DNA from: JAVVHH01 sp964235765
GTDB taxonomy: Bacteria; Pseudomonadota; Alphaproteobacteria; Acetobacterales; Acetobacteraceae
Assembly (NCBI GenBank): GCA_964235765.1
Contig: CAXSDH010000029.1
Span: forward strand, 1 to 39,218
Direction of reading: 5' to 3'
Length of the DNA stretch: 39,218 nucleotides
The position numbers and the translations under genes were made by a program. Within the stretch, counting starts at the first letter, position 1; the number at the start of each line of letters is the position of its first letter. This document shows positions 18,610-27,420 of the stretch, one piece after another. The notes under the pieces were generated by a model. The model saw only the letters and a program-made list of their open reading frames with translations, made no database searches and was not told where the DNA came from.

Positions 18610-18783
18610 GTCGTTTTCGTCGAGAACATGACCGACCCCCGCCTGGCCCAGGCCTTGGCGCGGGAGGCGGGCGCTGTCGTCGGCGGCAAGGTTTATTCGG
18701 GCGGCCCGTCGCCACAGGGCGGGCCGGCGGCGACCTACTTGGACATGCTGCGATATAATTCGGGCTGTTTGTGGCGGCGTTGA
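18610..18783 (+). pseudogene. C-terminal remnant of a metal ABC transporter substrate-binding protein (ZnuA-like)
   Basis: The frame reads VVFVENMTDPRLAQALAREA, then GAVVGGKVYSGGPSPQGGPA and ATYLDMLRYN. From memory this matches the end of alphaproteobacterial zinc/manganese binding proteins of the ZnuA family (consensus around ENxxDPRL...GGxLYSDALS...GGPAxTYLxMMRHN). After LRYN the sequence diverges (SGCLWRR) before a stop at 18783. The signal peptide, the metal-binding histidines and about four fifths of the gene are missing. No transporter ATPase or permease is beside it. It is a decayed leftover lying between the YgjP gene and the SGNH-like gene. Confidence 0.75.
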
Positions 18784-18808
18784 GCCGGTAGTAGATGGGG
18801 TGGGGCGG

Positions 18809-19858
18809 TCATGGCCCCAGCCGGACCGCGTCGGGCGAGGTCCCCGCCGCCAAGTCGTGCGCCAGCCGGGCCGCGATCGGCTCGCGGTAGTGCAGCGGGT
18901 CCCAGTAGTTGTCGCGGCGTCGCGTGATCGCGCTGGGGATCATGAAGTCCAGCGCCTCCGCTCCGGTTTCGGCCGCAACGGCCGCCGCGGCGCGCTTGCA
19001 TTCGGCCCAGCGCCAGGCAGTGCCGGAGCCGGGTTCTCCTTGCTGCTCGAGGTGGTAGGGCGTGAAGAACAACACCTTGCGGGTGCTGCTGGGCAGGGGG
19101 CGCAAGGCCTGCCGGAGCAGGTCCATCGCGGGGAACACGGCCCTGGCGCCGGCCCCGGCCGGCGTGGGGTCGGTGGGGGGCCAGCGGCCGAAGGCGGCGT
19201 CGCGCCGGGCCAGGTCGTACTGTGCCTCGTCGGGGACGAAGCTGGTGTAGCCGTCGAGGCCGTAACGGCGGCGTTTAAGGTGCAGCATGACCGCGAATTG
19301 GTTCGCCGCTTCCTGGACAGCGTAGGGCGTCAATATCTCTCGATAGGCTGGCCAGAGGTTCCGCTCGTACATCCATTCGGGGAACGGCCTCGGCGTGTAG
19401 CGCTCCGGCCGACTGTCGCACCATTGCGCATCGAGGCCGATGATCACGGCGCGCGGGCTGGGATGGGCGCGCAGGAACACCTGTAAAAGCCGGGCCTGCT
19501 CGTAGGCAGTGGCGCTGTTCATGGCGAGGTTGGCGAAGCGGGCGCCGAACGCCGGGTCGAGCAGGGCTGGCTGCAGCAGCCGGGCGGTGGAGGTTCCCAA
19601 CACAACGGAGTCGAACCGCGGGCTGCGGGCGAGCGCCGGGAAGGAATAGCGCGCGTTGGTGCTGATCGGCACGCGCGGCAGCGCGGGCGAGAGCGGCAGC
19701 GTGTCCCAGGGGTCGACCAGCGCCACGAAGCCATACAGCACGGCCAGCCCGGCGGCTACCGTGACCAGGAGCGTCCGCCCGAACCGGCGCCACGGGTCAG
19801 AACTGGAAATAGATGAACTCGTTCGGCACCCGCCCGCCAGCGAGGAGCAGCAAGGCAA
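18809..19858 (-). CDS. SGNH-like membrane protein, likely partner of the MBOAT acyltransferase
   Basis: Protein of 349 residues, not assigned to a named family with certainty. One N-terminal membrane segment (TLLVTVAAGLAVLYGFVALV) precedes an extracytoplasmic domain. VVLGTSTARLLQPALLD resembles the nucleophile block of AlgJ/AlgX/DltD-like SGNH proteins, and the C-terminal NYWDPLHYREPIAARLA supplies an Asp-x-x-His pair typical of SGNH hydrolases. This suggests it transfers acyl groups delivered by the MBOAT protein to a glycan outside the membrane. ATG at 19858 overlaps the MBOAT gene by 62 nt; the true start may be closer to the membrane segment, but no ATG, GTG or TTG was found there. MBOAT-SGNH pairs are a known arrangement. 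Confidence 0.75.
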   Translation of the reverse strand: MPCCSSLAGGCRTSSSISSSDPWRRFGRTLLVTVAAGLAVLYGFVALVDPWDTLPLSPALPRVPISTNARYSFPALARSPRFDSVVLGTSTARLLQPALLDPAFGARFANLAMNSATAYEQARLLQVFLRAHPSPRAVIIGLDAQWCDSRPERYTPRPFPEWMYERNLWPAYREILTPYAVQEAANQFAVMLHLKRRRYGLDGYTSFVPDEAQYDLARRDAAFGRWPPTDPTPAGAGARAVFPAMDLLRQALRPLPSSTRKVLFFTPYHLEQQGEPGSGTAWRWAECKRAAAAVAAETGAEALDFMIPSAITRRRDNYWDPLHYREPIAARLAHDLAAGTSPDAVRLGP

Positions 19859-21167
19859 CCAGCGCGGCCCCTGCCGGTAGCGCGACCCAGGGTGAGGGCC
19901 GCAGCAGGCGAAGGGCCGCGCCCTGGCTGGAGGGGCCGATCAGGGCAATGGCTGTGGCCAGCAGGAGCACCGGGGCATTCTGGACGTGGACGCGCCCGAT
20001 GCCCTCGGCTCCCGCCATCCCCGCCAGCACGCGCGAGGCGGTCGCAAAATCCGGGGCACGGAAGAAAACCCATGCGCAGACCACGAACAGCAGCGTTGCG
20101 GCCCAACCGAGGGGGGCCGGCATGGACCGCCCCGTTCGCGCCCAGGCGCCGTTTGCGGCCAACGCCAGCCCATGCAGCCCGCCCCAGGCGACGAACGTCC
20201 AAGCGGCCCCGTGCCACAAGCCGCCCACGAGCATCGTCAGCACCACGTTCCGCGCCTGTGCCAGCCCGCCGCCACGATTGCCGCCCATAGGGATATAGAC
20301 GTAGTCACGCAGGAAGCGGGACAGCGTGATGTGCCACCGCCGCCAGAACTCACGGATGCTGGTGGATTGATACGGGGCGGCGAAATTGAACGGCAGGCGC
20401 AGGCCGAACATCAGGCCGAGCCCGATCGCCATATCGGAGTAGCCCGAGAAGTCGAACACGATCTGCAAGGCATACGACCCGGCCGCGGCCCAGGCCTCGG
20501 CGAGGTTCAGCGGCCCTAACGCTGCTTTCGCATAAAGCGGGTCGCACACCAGCGCGGCAGTGTCCGCCAGCGCCGCCTTTTTCGCGAACCCTATGGTGAA
20601 CAGCACGAGGCCACGTGACACATTCTCCCACATCGCCGGGCCATGCGGGTTCGCACGGAATTGAGGGATGATCTCGTTGTGCCTCACAAGTGGTCCGGCA
20701 ATCAATTGAGGAAAGAAGGTCACGAACGCAAAGAATTCCAGAAGACCATAGATATGCCGGTCGCCACGTCGTAAGTCGATCAGATAGGATATTTTTTGAA
20801 ATGTAAAAAAACTGATGCCGAGCGGTAGGATGATACTCAGTGGCGTGAAGTGTGTGCCTAATAGGTCGGCCAGATTAGCCCCAAAGAAATTCGTATATTT
20901 GCACGCGGCCAGGACTGTCAGGTTCAAGACGATGCCGAACATCAACACGGCGTCCCGCCGCCTCGCTCCATACCAGCGCACGAGGCCCCAGTTCGCCAGG
21001 GTCAGCAGCACCAGCGCGGGCACGAACCGCGCATCCCAGTACCCGTAGAACGCGAGCGAGCCCACGACCAGCACGGCCTGCCGCATCCAGACTGCCGTGG
21101 ACGAGTAGTACGCGGTCAGAACGATGGGCAGGAAGGCCAGCACGAACGCTTGCGAGTTGAACAGCAC
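19797..21167 (-). CDS. MBOAT-family O-acyltransferase (AlgI-like)
   Basis: Polytopic inner-membrane O-acyltransferase of 456 residues, related to AlgI, which moves acetyl groups across the membrane for polysaccharide O-acetylation. Family blocks are MLFNSQAFVLAFLPIVL at the start, ILPLGISFFTFQKISYLID, FFPQLIAGPLVRHNEIIPQF, FDFSGYSDMAIGLGLMFG, FWRRWHITLSRFLRDYVYIP and GGLWHGAAWTF with the catalytic His (about residue 319). The stretch around 20690-20940 is noticeably AT-richer than its surroundings. The SGNH-like gene follows and overlaps. No glycan polymerase is adjacent, so the acceptor is unknown. Its start is 85 nt from the divergent binding-protein gene. Confidence 0.93.
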   Translation of the reverse strand: MLFNSQAFVLAFLPIVLTAYYSSTAVWMRQAVLVVGSLAFYGYWDARFVPALVLLTLANWGLVRWYGARRRDAVLMFGIVLNLTVLAACKYTNFFGANLADLLGTHFTPLSIILPLGISFFTFQKISYLIDLRRGDRHIYGLLEFFAFVTFFPQLIAGPLVRHNEIIPQFRANPHGPAMWENVSRGLVLFTIGFAKKAALADTAALVCDPLYAKAALGPLNLAEAWAAAGSYALQIVFDFSGYSDMAIGLGLMFGLRLPFNFAAPYQSTSIREFWRRWHITLSRFLRDYVYIPMGGNRGGGLAQARNVVLTMLVGGLWHGAAWTFVAWGGLHGLALAANGAWARTGRSMPAPLGWAATLLFVVCAWVFFRAPDFATASRVLAGMAGAEGIGRVHVQNAPVLLLATAIALIGPSSQGAALRLLRPSPWVALPAGAALVALLLLAGGRVPNEFIYFQF

Positions 21168-21252
21168 GGCCGGTCCAATACCCCAAAAGGCTTCGGCTGA
21201 CAGCCCAGCGCTCTGCCACTACCCTGCCGGCTCTTCCTTAAGGAACACCCAA

Positions 21253-22263
21253 ATGCGAATGCTGCTTGCGGCCGCTCTGGCCCTTACCGCCACCACCCCC
21301 AGCCTTGCGGCCAGCACTCTGGAGGCGGTCCGTGCCCGGGGCGCATTGGCGTGCGGCGTGAATACCGGGGTGGCGGGATTCTCGAGCCCGAACAGCCAGG
21401 GCGTCTATAGCGGCCTCGATGTCGATTATTGCCGGGCGCTGGCCGCCGCCACGCTGGGCGACCCCGGCAAAGTGCGCTTCGTGCCCACCACCTATCAGAC
21501 CCGCTTCGTGCTGCTGCAATCCGGCGAGATCGACGTGCTCGCGCGCAACGTGACCATAACGCTCACGCGGGAAACAGCGCTCGGGCTGACCGGGGCCGGT
21601 GTGAATTTCTATGACGGACAAGGGTTCATGGTGCCGAAGCGGATGAACATCGCGGCGGCGAAATCCCTCGATGGCGCCAGCATCTGCGTGCTTCCCGGTT
21701 CCACGACCGAGCAGAACCTGGGCGACTTCGCCCGTAGAAACAAAATTAAGGTTTCTCCGGTAATCCTGGACAGCATGGACAGCATGTCAGAAGCTTATCA
21801 GGCCGGACGGTGCGATGCGATGACGACCGATGCGAGTCAACTCGCAGCGTTGCGCGTCTCGGCGATGCGGGACCCGGACAGTCACGTGATTCTGCCTGAG
21901 CGCGTCAGCAAGGAACCGCTCGGCCCTCTCGTGCGGAAAGGGGACGAGGGCTGGTTGATGATCGCGAAATACGTCCTGATGGCGCAGATCCAGGCTGAGG
22001 AACTCGGCGTGACGGGGGCGAACGTCGAGTCGATGCGTGCCAGCACCGACCCGGATGTTCGACGCCTGCTTGGTATCGAGCCGGGCCTGGGCAAGGCGCT
22101 GGGCCTCGACGAAGGCTGGGCGGCTGCCGCGATCAAGGCATCCGGCAATTACGGCGAGTCGTTCGACCGCCATTTGGGTCGCGGCAGCCGGATTGGCTTG
22201 GAGCGCGGCCTCAATGACCTCTGGAACCGGGGCGGGCTGATGTACGCCCTGCCGCTGCGGTGA
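21253..22263 (+). CDS. General L-amino-acid ABC binding protein, AapJ-like, orphan
   Basis: Periplasmic solute-binding protein of 336 residues. A signal peptide (MRMLLAAALALTATTPSLAA) is followed by the amino-acid-binding fold: VRARGALACGVNTGVAGFSS, GLDVDYCRALAAATLGD, VRFVPTTYQTRFVLLQSGEI and a C-terminal NRGGLMYALPLR. These match the AapJ group of polar/general L-amino-acid binders. ATG at 21253 has AAGGA about 8 nt upstream. No permease or ATPase gene is next to it. Instead its stop overlaps by 4 nt (GTGA) the start of a membrane diguanylate cyclase, suggesting a sensory rather than a transport role. That role is inference. Confidence 0.9.
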   Translation: MRMLLAAALALTATTPSLAASTLEAVRARGALACGVNTGVAGFSSPNSQGVYSGLDVDYCRALAAATLGDPGKVRFVPTTYQTRFVLLQSGEIDVLARNVTITLTRETALGLTGAGVNFYDGQGFMVPKRMNIAAAKSLDGASICVLPGSTTEQNLGDFARRNKIKVSPVILDSMDSMSEAYQAGRCDAMTTDASQLAALRVSAMRDPDSHVILPERVSKEPLGPLVRKGDEGWLMIAKYVLMAQIQAEELGVTGANVESMRASTDPDVRRLLGIEPGLGKALGLDEGWAAAAIKASGNYGESFDRHLGRGSRIGLERGLNDLWNRGGLMYALPLR

Positions 22264-24395
22264 GCATGGCTCGGGCCCTCGCTTCCCCGAGCGAGCCTAG
22301 TCCGGGCATTGAGGCCGGGCCCAAGCGGCTGCTGCCGGGCCGTTCGTTCCCCTGGCCCGGCGGCTTGTGGGCGCGCCTATCCCTCCCATTGCTGGCCGGC
22401 ATTCTCCCGTTGCTGGCATTGCTGTTCGTGGCCGTTTCAGCTGACGGCAGCCGGGTCGTCCTAAATGCCCAAGCCCAGGCCGTGGAAGCGGCACGGCTTG
22501 GCGCGGCTCAGCAACACGCCATGCTGCAGGAGGCCGTCAGCCTACTTCATGTCCTGGCCCACGTGCCGGCGCTGGCGGCCGGTGGCGCCTCCTGCAACGC
22601 CTTCCTGGCGAGCATCTCCAGCGAGGTCATGCAACTCGCCGCCATCTCGGTCGCCGATGCCAGCGGCGTTATTGCATGCAGCACCCGCACACAAAGCCTT
22701 GGCTTAAACATCGCAGGCCGGTCCTACTTTGCGGAAGCGATGACTTTGCAGAAAGGAGCGCCGTACGCACTCAGCGAACTCGTTAGCAGCAGGCTCGATG
22801 GCAAGCCGACAATGTTCATCGGCGTCCCGCTCCAGCTTACGCCCGCAAGTTCGATCCCGCCTGGCGTGGTGGTAGCCGTGTTGAATCTTACCTGGTTCGA
22901 TACTTTATGGCACCACGTTCCCGGCGCCGGTCGGCAGGTTCTGCAAGTGCTCGATAGCCGTGATGGCGCCGTGCTGGCACGTGCCCCCGACGACAGTCGA
23001 TTCACCGGGCTGCGCTTCCCCGAGAGCGCCCTTGTCAAGGCGGCCAGGGCTTCGCCGCTTGGCGGCACGATCACCACGCCGGACCTCGACGGCGAAGAGC
23101 GGTTTTTTGCTTTCGCGCCTCTGCCGGGCCCTAGTCCGGGACTGCTGATCGCGGCAAGCCTTCCGGGCGACTTGATACGGTCCGGAACGGAGTGGCGTGT
23201 CACCCGGGCGATGGGCCTGGGTATCGGAGTGGCGGCACTCGCGATTGCGCTCTCCTGGATCCTCGCTCAACAGACCCTGGTTCGCCCGCTGCGTGCGCTA
23301 TCCTCGGCGGTGGTGCGGCTGGGATCAGGCGACATGTCCAGCGCGGCAGATATCCCTGACGGGGGCGCCTGGGAACTTCGCGCGCTTGCGGCGACATTTA
23401 GCCGGATGGCCAGGCGGCTGCAGCTCCGGGACAGCCGGATCGAGGCGATGCAGATCGAGCTTGCTGCCAGCGAAGGCCACCATCGCCTATTGGCGGACGC
23501 GGCGAACGATATGATCACCCGGTTCTCGTCGGAGCTGCGCCGCATCTATGTGTCGCCGGCATGCCGGGACATCCTGGGCTACGAGCCCGAGGAACTGGTC
23601 GGCAACATGCCCGGGTCAATCGTCCACCCCGAGGATTGGGACGATCTGAACACCAAATTGAACGGCCGGCTGTTGGCGGGGCACCCCACGGCGCGAGCAA
23701 CCTATCGTGCCTTTCGCAAGGATGGAGTCGAGATCTGGGTTGAGAGCAGCGGCCGCAGTCTTGGGGATGGCGAAGGCTTCGTTGTGGTCACCCGAGATGT
23801 CACCGAACGCAAGGCACTTGAACAGCAATTGGCGACGGCAAACAGCCAGCTGCGCGTCCTGGTGCAACAGGACGCCTTGACAGGCCTGGCCAACCGCCGC
23901 CGCTTCGACGAGGCGCTGGACGAGGAGTATCGCCGGCTGTTGCGGGCCGCGTCGCCGCTAGCCGTCATCATGCTCGACGTGGACTGCTTCAAGCTGTTCA
24001 ACGACACTTACGGGCACCCCGCCGGAGACGCTTGCCTGAAGGCTGTGGCAGGCGCGATCGATCAAGCGAAGCGCCGCCCGGGAGACTTGACGGCCCGCTA
24101 TGGTGGCGAGGAGTTCGCTATCCTGTTGCCGGATACCGATCACGCAGGGGCAATGTACGTTGCGGATCGCGTCCAGGCAGCGATCCGCGCTGCCGCGCTG
24201 CCACACTCCGCTTCCTCCCGTGGGATCGTGACGGTCAGCATGGGTATTGCGATCACGCTGCCATGCGAAGGCGACGGCGGGCCGGCAGCACTGGTCGAGC
24301 AGGCCGACGCTGCATTGTATTGCGCCAAGCGTGCCGGCCGCGACACCATCCATTCCGTCACGGCGCCGCCTGGTGCGGAGTTGACGAAACTCTAA
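22260..24395 (+). CDS. Membrane diguanylate cyclase: periplasmic sensor, HAMP, PAS, GGDEF
   Basis: Predicted inner-membrane enzyme making c-di-GMP, 711 residues. Order: TM1 (about 37-60), an extracytoplasmic region of about 255 residues consistent with a double Cache domain, TM2 (about 317-338, MGLGIGVAALAIALSWILAQ), HAMP, PAS (about 408-520, RIYVSPACRDILGYEPEELV), then GGDEF. The cyclase motif is GGEEF (about 616), with LTGLANRRRFDEAL and MLDVDCFKLFNDTYGHPAGD present, so activity is expected. RPGD five residues before GGEEF is a product-inhibition I-site. GTG at 22260 overlaps the binding-protein stop; ATG at 22266 is the alternative. The pair likely senses an amino acid or related ligand. 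Confidence 0.94.
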   Translation: MSMARALASPSEPSPGIEAGPKRLLPGRSFPWPGGLWARLSLPLLAGILPLLALLFVAVSADGSRVVLNAQAQAVEAARLGAAQQHAMLQEAVSLLHVLAHVPALAAGGASCNAFLASISSEVMQLAAISVADASGVIACSTRTQSLGLNIAGRSYFAEAMTLQKGAPYALSELVSSRLDGKPTMFIGVPLQLTPASSIPPGVVVAVLNLTWFDTLWHHVPGAGRQVLQVLDSRDGAVLARAPDDSRFTGLRFPESALVKAARASPLGGTITTPDLDGEERFFAFAPLPGPSPGLLIAASLPGDLIRSGTEWRVTRAMGLGIGVAALAIALSWILAQQTLVRPLRALSSAVVRLGSGDMSSAADIPDGGAWELRALAATFSRMARRLQLRDSRIEAMQIELAASEGHHRLLADAANDMITRFSSELRRIYVSPACRDILGYEPEELVGNMPGSIVHPEDWDDLNTKLNGRLLAGHPTARATYRAFRKDGVEIWVESSGRSLGDGEGFVVVTRDVTERKALEQQLATANSQLRVLVQQDALTGLANRRRFDEALDEEYRRLLRAASPLAVIMLDVDCFKLFNDTYGHPAGDACLKAVAGAIDQAKRRPGDLTARYGGEEFAILLPDTDHAGAMYVADRVQAAIRAAALPHSASSRGIVTVSMGIAITLPCEGDGGPAALVEQADAALYCAKRAGRDTIHSVTAPPGAELTKL

Positions 24396-24431
24396 TCTCG
24401 GAGCGGCAAAGGCGCGAGCCGCCCGGCGGTA

Positions 24432-24671
24432 TCACGCCACATGCAACGCGAGCAGGCTAGCGCCGGCTACCACCAGCAGGCCTGACGTCAAAACACAGAG
24501 TTGGCCGATAACGTAGCCGCGGTTCGAGGCCGGAGCACGACCGCCCGCTTCGATGTCGACCGAAGCGCCGACGACTGGGTCGACAACGAATGGGTCGGCA
24601 ACGACTGGCGCGGCGGCGACTGGCCCGACGATTGGAGTGGTCAATGCCTCGGAGTCGAACGAACGTAGCAT
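24432..24671 (-). CDS. Small predicted membrane protein, unknown function
   Basis: Unrecognised 79-residue protein. The N-terminal half is a Pro/Val/Asp-rich repeat-like stretch (PVVADPFVVDPVVGASVDI), and the C-terminus is one membrane helix (GYVIGQLCVLTSGLLVVAGA). ATG at 24671 has GAGG nine nt upstream; a GTG at 24692 is possible. A TATAAG on the minus strand at 24701-24706 could be its -10. The DNA encoding the repeat is a degenerate tandem repeat of about 12-18 nt, and on the plus strand the same bases read as Asp/Trp-rich, so it may be a low-complexity artefact. It lies in the 403-nt interval between the cyclase and LigD. The rest of that interval shows nothing. Confidence 0.45.
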   Translation of the reverse strand: MLRSFDSEALTTPIVGPVAAAPVVADPFVVDPVVGASVDIEAGGRAPASNRGYVIGQLCVLTSGLLVVAGASLLALHVA

Positions 24672-24798
24672 CTTGGGCGGCCTCAATTGCACACCGTTCC
24701 CTTATAGCGGGCCGGCTGTGCAGAAGAGCTAGGTTTTATGTAAGCAATTGTGGCAGTCGTGTATGTCGGTGGCGCTCTTACGCCTAGGTGCGGGCATC

Positions 24799-27420
24799 CT
24801 AAGCCGCCAGCCGATCGATCGCCGAGGAGAGCGGCCGTTCCGCCTCGCAATACTCCGCCCAGGCCAGGCTTTTCGCGAGCAGCGCAGGCGCCGTGCGGAC
24901 CGTGAAACGGAGCGGGTCGAGGCCGGCCTTTACCTGCGACCACAGCAACGGCATCGAGACGGGAGCGCCCGGCCTGGCACGCGGCGTGAGCGGCGCGGCG
25001 GCCGTCGACAATCGATCGTTCCGGAGATAATCCAGGAAAATCCGACCGGTCCGCAGCTTCTTGGCCATGTTGATGACATACCGGCTGGGCTCCTTGTCCG
25101 CCATCTCGCGGCAGACCGCTTGGGCGAAAGCCTTGGCCGCCGGCCAGGCCGGGCCGGGGTCCTCGAAGGTCAGGGGCGTGACGACATGCAGGCCCTTACC
25201 GCCCGTCGTCTTGCAGAAGCTGATCAGGCCAAGCTGGTCGAGACGGTCGCGAACCGCCTTCGCCGCTTCGATCACCGCGGTGAACGGCACTTCGGGGCCG
25301 GGGTCCAGGTCAAACACGAGCCGGCCCGGCAAGTCGGGGTGGAACGGCGCACAATTCCAGGGGTGCAGCTCGAGCGAACCTGTCTGCGCAACGGCGGCGA
25401 GGCCCTCGATTCGGTCGATCTCGAGATAGGGTTTCCGGTCCCCGGACACAGTGACCAAAGCCAGCAGGTTGGATAGGCCAGGCATGGCGTGACGTTGAAA
25501 GAACGTCTCTCCGGCGTAGCCGTCGGGCGCGCGGATAATGGAGCAGGGGCGGCCCTTGAGGTGGCGCATCATCCAGGGACCGACTGCTTCGTAATATCGC
25601 GCCAGATCGAGCTTGGTGACCGGCTTGCCGTCGCCGGCGTCCGGCCACATGACCTTATCCGGCCGCGAGATCGTAACGCCCATGACGACTGCCCCGCCGG
25701 GCTGCGGCTTCGAAGGCTTGGGCGACGCGACCGGCGTGGATTCCGGCGGCGCCGGCGTCTCGGCCTGGACCTCCTCGGCCGGCTTGTCCTCACGAAGCCC
25801 CTTGAAGGCCGCCTGCCGCACCATGCCGGCGCCCGTCCAGCCGGCGAACTCGATCTCGGCGACCAGGCCGGGCTTCACCCAATGGATGTTCGCCTCGTGC
25901 TTGGGCGCGCCGATCCCGGTAAACGGGCTCCGATCGCTGGCCGCGCGCTGCAGCAAGGGCAGCAGGCGCCCGGCTTTGTCTCGTCCAAACCCAGTGCCCA
26001 CCCGGCCGAGATAAACGAAATGCCCACCACGATGCGCACCCACCAGCAGGGAACGCAGGGCGTCGCCCGTACTGGTCCAGGCGCCGATCACCACTTCATG
26101 CCCGGCGCGGCACTTCGCCTTCGTCCAAGCCTCGCTGCGTCCGGAGCGGTACGGCGCGTCCAGCCGCTTGGAAACGATGCCTTCGAGCGACAAACGGCAG
26201 GCAGAGCGGAGCACGGCGTCGCCCCCGGTCTCGAAGTGGTCCACGTAGCGGAGCAGCGGGGATGGGTGGGCTTCGAGCAGGGCGCGCAGCCGCTGCTTGC
26301 GTTCGGCAAGCGGAAGCGGGCGCAGGTCCTCGGCGCCGGCCTGCAGCAAATCGAATGCAAAGAACACCAGCTTGCCGGTGTCGCCCTCCGAAAGGGCGGC
26401 TTGCAAGGCGGCGAAGTCGGGTGCGCCCGCGTCGTCAAGCGCCACGACTTCGCCATCGACGATCGAGTCCGGCAAGCCTTGGCCAGCCGCCGCGATGGCG
26501 CCGAACTTGGCCGTCCAGTCAAGGCCCTTGCGCGTCCGCAGCGTGGCCGCGCCGGCCGCGGCCCGAAGCTGCATCCGATAGCCATCGAACTTGATCTCGT
26601 GAACCCAGCCCTCGCCCGCCGGGGGGCGGTCCACGGTCTGGCAAAGCTGCGGCTCCATGAACTCTGGCATCGCTTCCGGCATCGCCTCCGGCGTCGATGG
26701 CCTCCAGCCCGGCTTGGCCGCCGGCTTCTCTGCAGCCCGGGCTTCGGCGGCGAGGCCATGCTTCGAGTCCCATACGGCGTCACGGGCGGGCTTCGGCTCA
26801 CCGGCGCCAGCCATGAACGGCGTCGGCGCCCGGCCCTTGCCGGCCGCGATGTCCGCCATGGCCCGGCCCGAGGCAATCGAGCGGTCTTCCACGAGCAGGG
26901 AATCCGCGTCGCCCTCCCGCGCGTGCTCGTCGCGGTGTTTGATCAACAGCCAGTTGGTGCGCTTGCCCCCCATCCGGTCGTGCTTCATCCGCACCAGGAC
27001 CCAGCTGCCGTGCAAGCGTCCACCCTCCACGGTGAACTTGAGGTCGCCGGATTGCAGCCCAGCCTCGGCCGTCATGCCCTCCGGCGCCCAGAAGCCGCGG
27101 TCCCATAGCTGCACCGTGCCGCCGCCGTATTGGCCCTTCGGGATCGTGCCCTCGAAATCGCCGTAGTCGAGCGGATGATCCTCCACTTCCACCGCGAGCC
27201 GCTTATCGTGCGGGTCGAGCGAGGGGCCGCGGGCAACGGCCCAGGACTTGAACACCCCATCCAACTCTAGCCGCAGGTCGTAGTGCAGCCGGGTGGCCGC
27301 GTGTTTCTGGATCACGAAACGAAGTCGGGGCGCGGCAGCCAGCCCGCCATCCCCGCTTGGCTCCCGCGTTTGGGTGAAATCGCGCTTGGCGCGGTAAGCC
27401 TCAAGTTTTTTCGTCGCCAC
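24799..27420 (-). CDS. ligD: Multifunctional DNA ligase D (PE, ligase, polymerase)
   Basis: Non-homologous end-joining enzyme of 873 residues with all three LigD domains. The 3'-phosphoesterase domain (about 33-160) has QKHAATRLHYDLRLELDG, EDHPLDYGDFEGTIPKGQYG and GSWVLVRM. The ATP-dependent ligase domain (about 250-510) has the nucleotidyl Lys in HEIKFDGYRM (about residue 276) and LEGIVSKRLDAPYRSGRS. The primase-like polymerase domain (about 580-865) has RPCSIIRAPDGYAGETFFQR, VFDLDPGPEVPF with the catalytic Asp pair, and CKTTGGKGLHVVTPL. GTG at 27420 (ATKKLEAYRAKRDF) has GGAG about 9 nt upstream; the ORF to 27540 lacks conservation. It is divergent from the RadC pair. No Ku gene is in the window, so Ku must be elsewhere. 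Confidence 0.95.
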   Translation of the reverse strand: MATKKLEAYRAKRDFTQTREPSGDGGLAAAPRLRFVIQKHAATRLHYDLRLELDGVFKSWAVARGPSLDPHDKRLAVEVEDHPLDYGDFEGTIPKGQYGGGTVQLWDRGFWAPEGMTAEAGLQSGDLKFTVEGGRLHGSWVLVRMKHDRMGGKRTNWLLIKHRDEHAREGDADSLLVEDRSIASGRAMADIAAGKGRAPTPFMAGAGEPKPARDAVWDSKHGLAAEARAAEKPAAKPGWRPSTPEAMPEAMPEFMEPQLCQTVDRPPAGEGWVHEIKFDGYRMQLRAAAGAATLRTRKGLDWTAKFGAIAAAGQGLPDSIVDGEVVALDDAGAPDFAALQAALSEGDTGKLVFFAFDLLQAGAEDLRPLPLAERKQRLRALLEAHPSPLLRYVDHFETGGDAVLRSACRLSLEGIVSKRLDAPYRSGRSEAWTKAKCRAGHEVVIGAWTSTGDALRSLLVGAHRGGHFVYLGRVGTGFGRDKAGRLLPLLQRAASDRSPFTGIGAPKHEANIHWVKPGLVAEIEFAGWTGAGMVRQAAFKGLREDKPAEEVQAETPAPPESTPVASPKPSKPQPGGAVVMGVTISRPDKVMWPDAGDGKPVTKLDLARYYEAVGPWMMRHLKGRPCSIIRAPDGYAGETFFQRHAMPGLSNLLALVTVSGDRKPYLEIDRIEGLAAVAQTGSLELHPWNCAPFHPDLPGRLVFDLDPGPEVPFTAVIEAAKAVRDRLDQLGLISFCKTTGGKGLHVVTPLTFEDPGPAWPAAKAFAQAVCREMADKEPSRYVINMAKKLRTGRIFLDYLRNDRLSTAAAPLTPRARPGAPVSMPLLWSQVKAGLDPLRFTVRTAPALLAKSLAWAEYCEAERPLSSAIDRLAA

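Noticed and set aside
16617..18689. Fusion of the MFS gene with the upstream frame (690 codons)
   Set aside because: The part beyond 17843 is an alternate frame of the YgjP-type gene, which has its own intact zinc motif. The ATGA overlap at 17840-17843 gives two separate genes.
20690..20940. AT-richer patch inside the MBOAT gene as a possible insertion or foreign segment
   Set aside because: The reading frame and family motifs continue without break through it, so it is ordinary coding variation around hydrophobic helices.
24396..24798. Asp/Trp-rich plus-strand frame opposite the small membrane protein
   Set aside because: It lacks a convincing start and its pattern is explained by a degenerate short tandem repeat. 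The minus-strand frame has a better start and a membrane helix.
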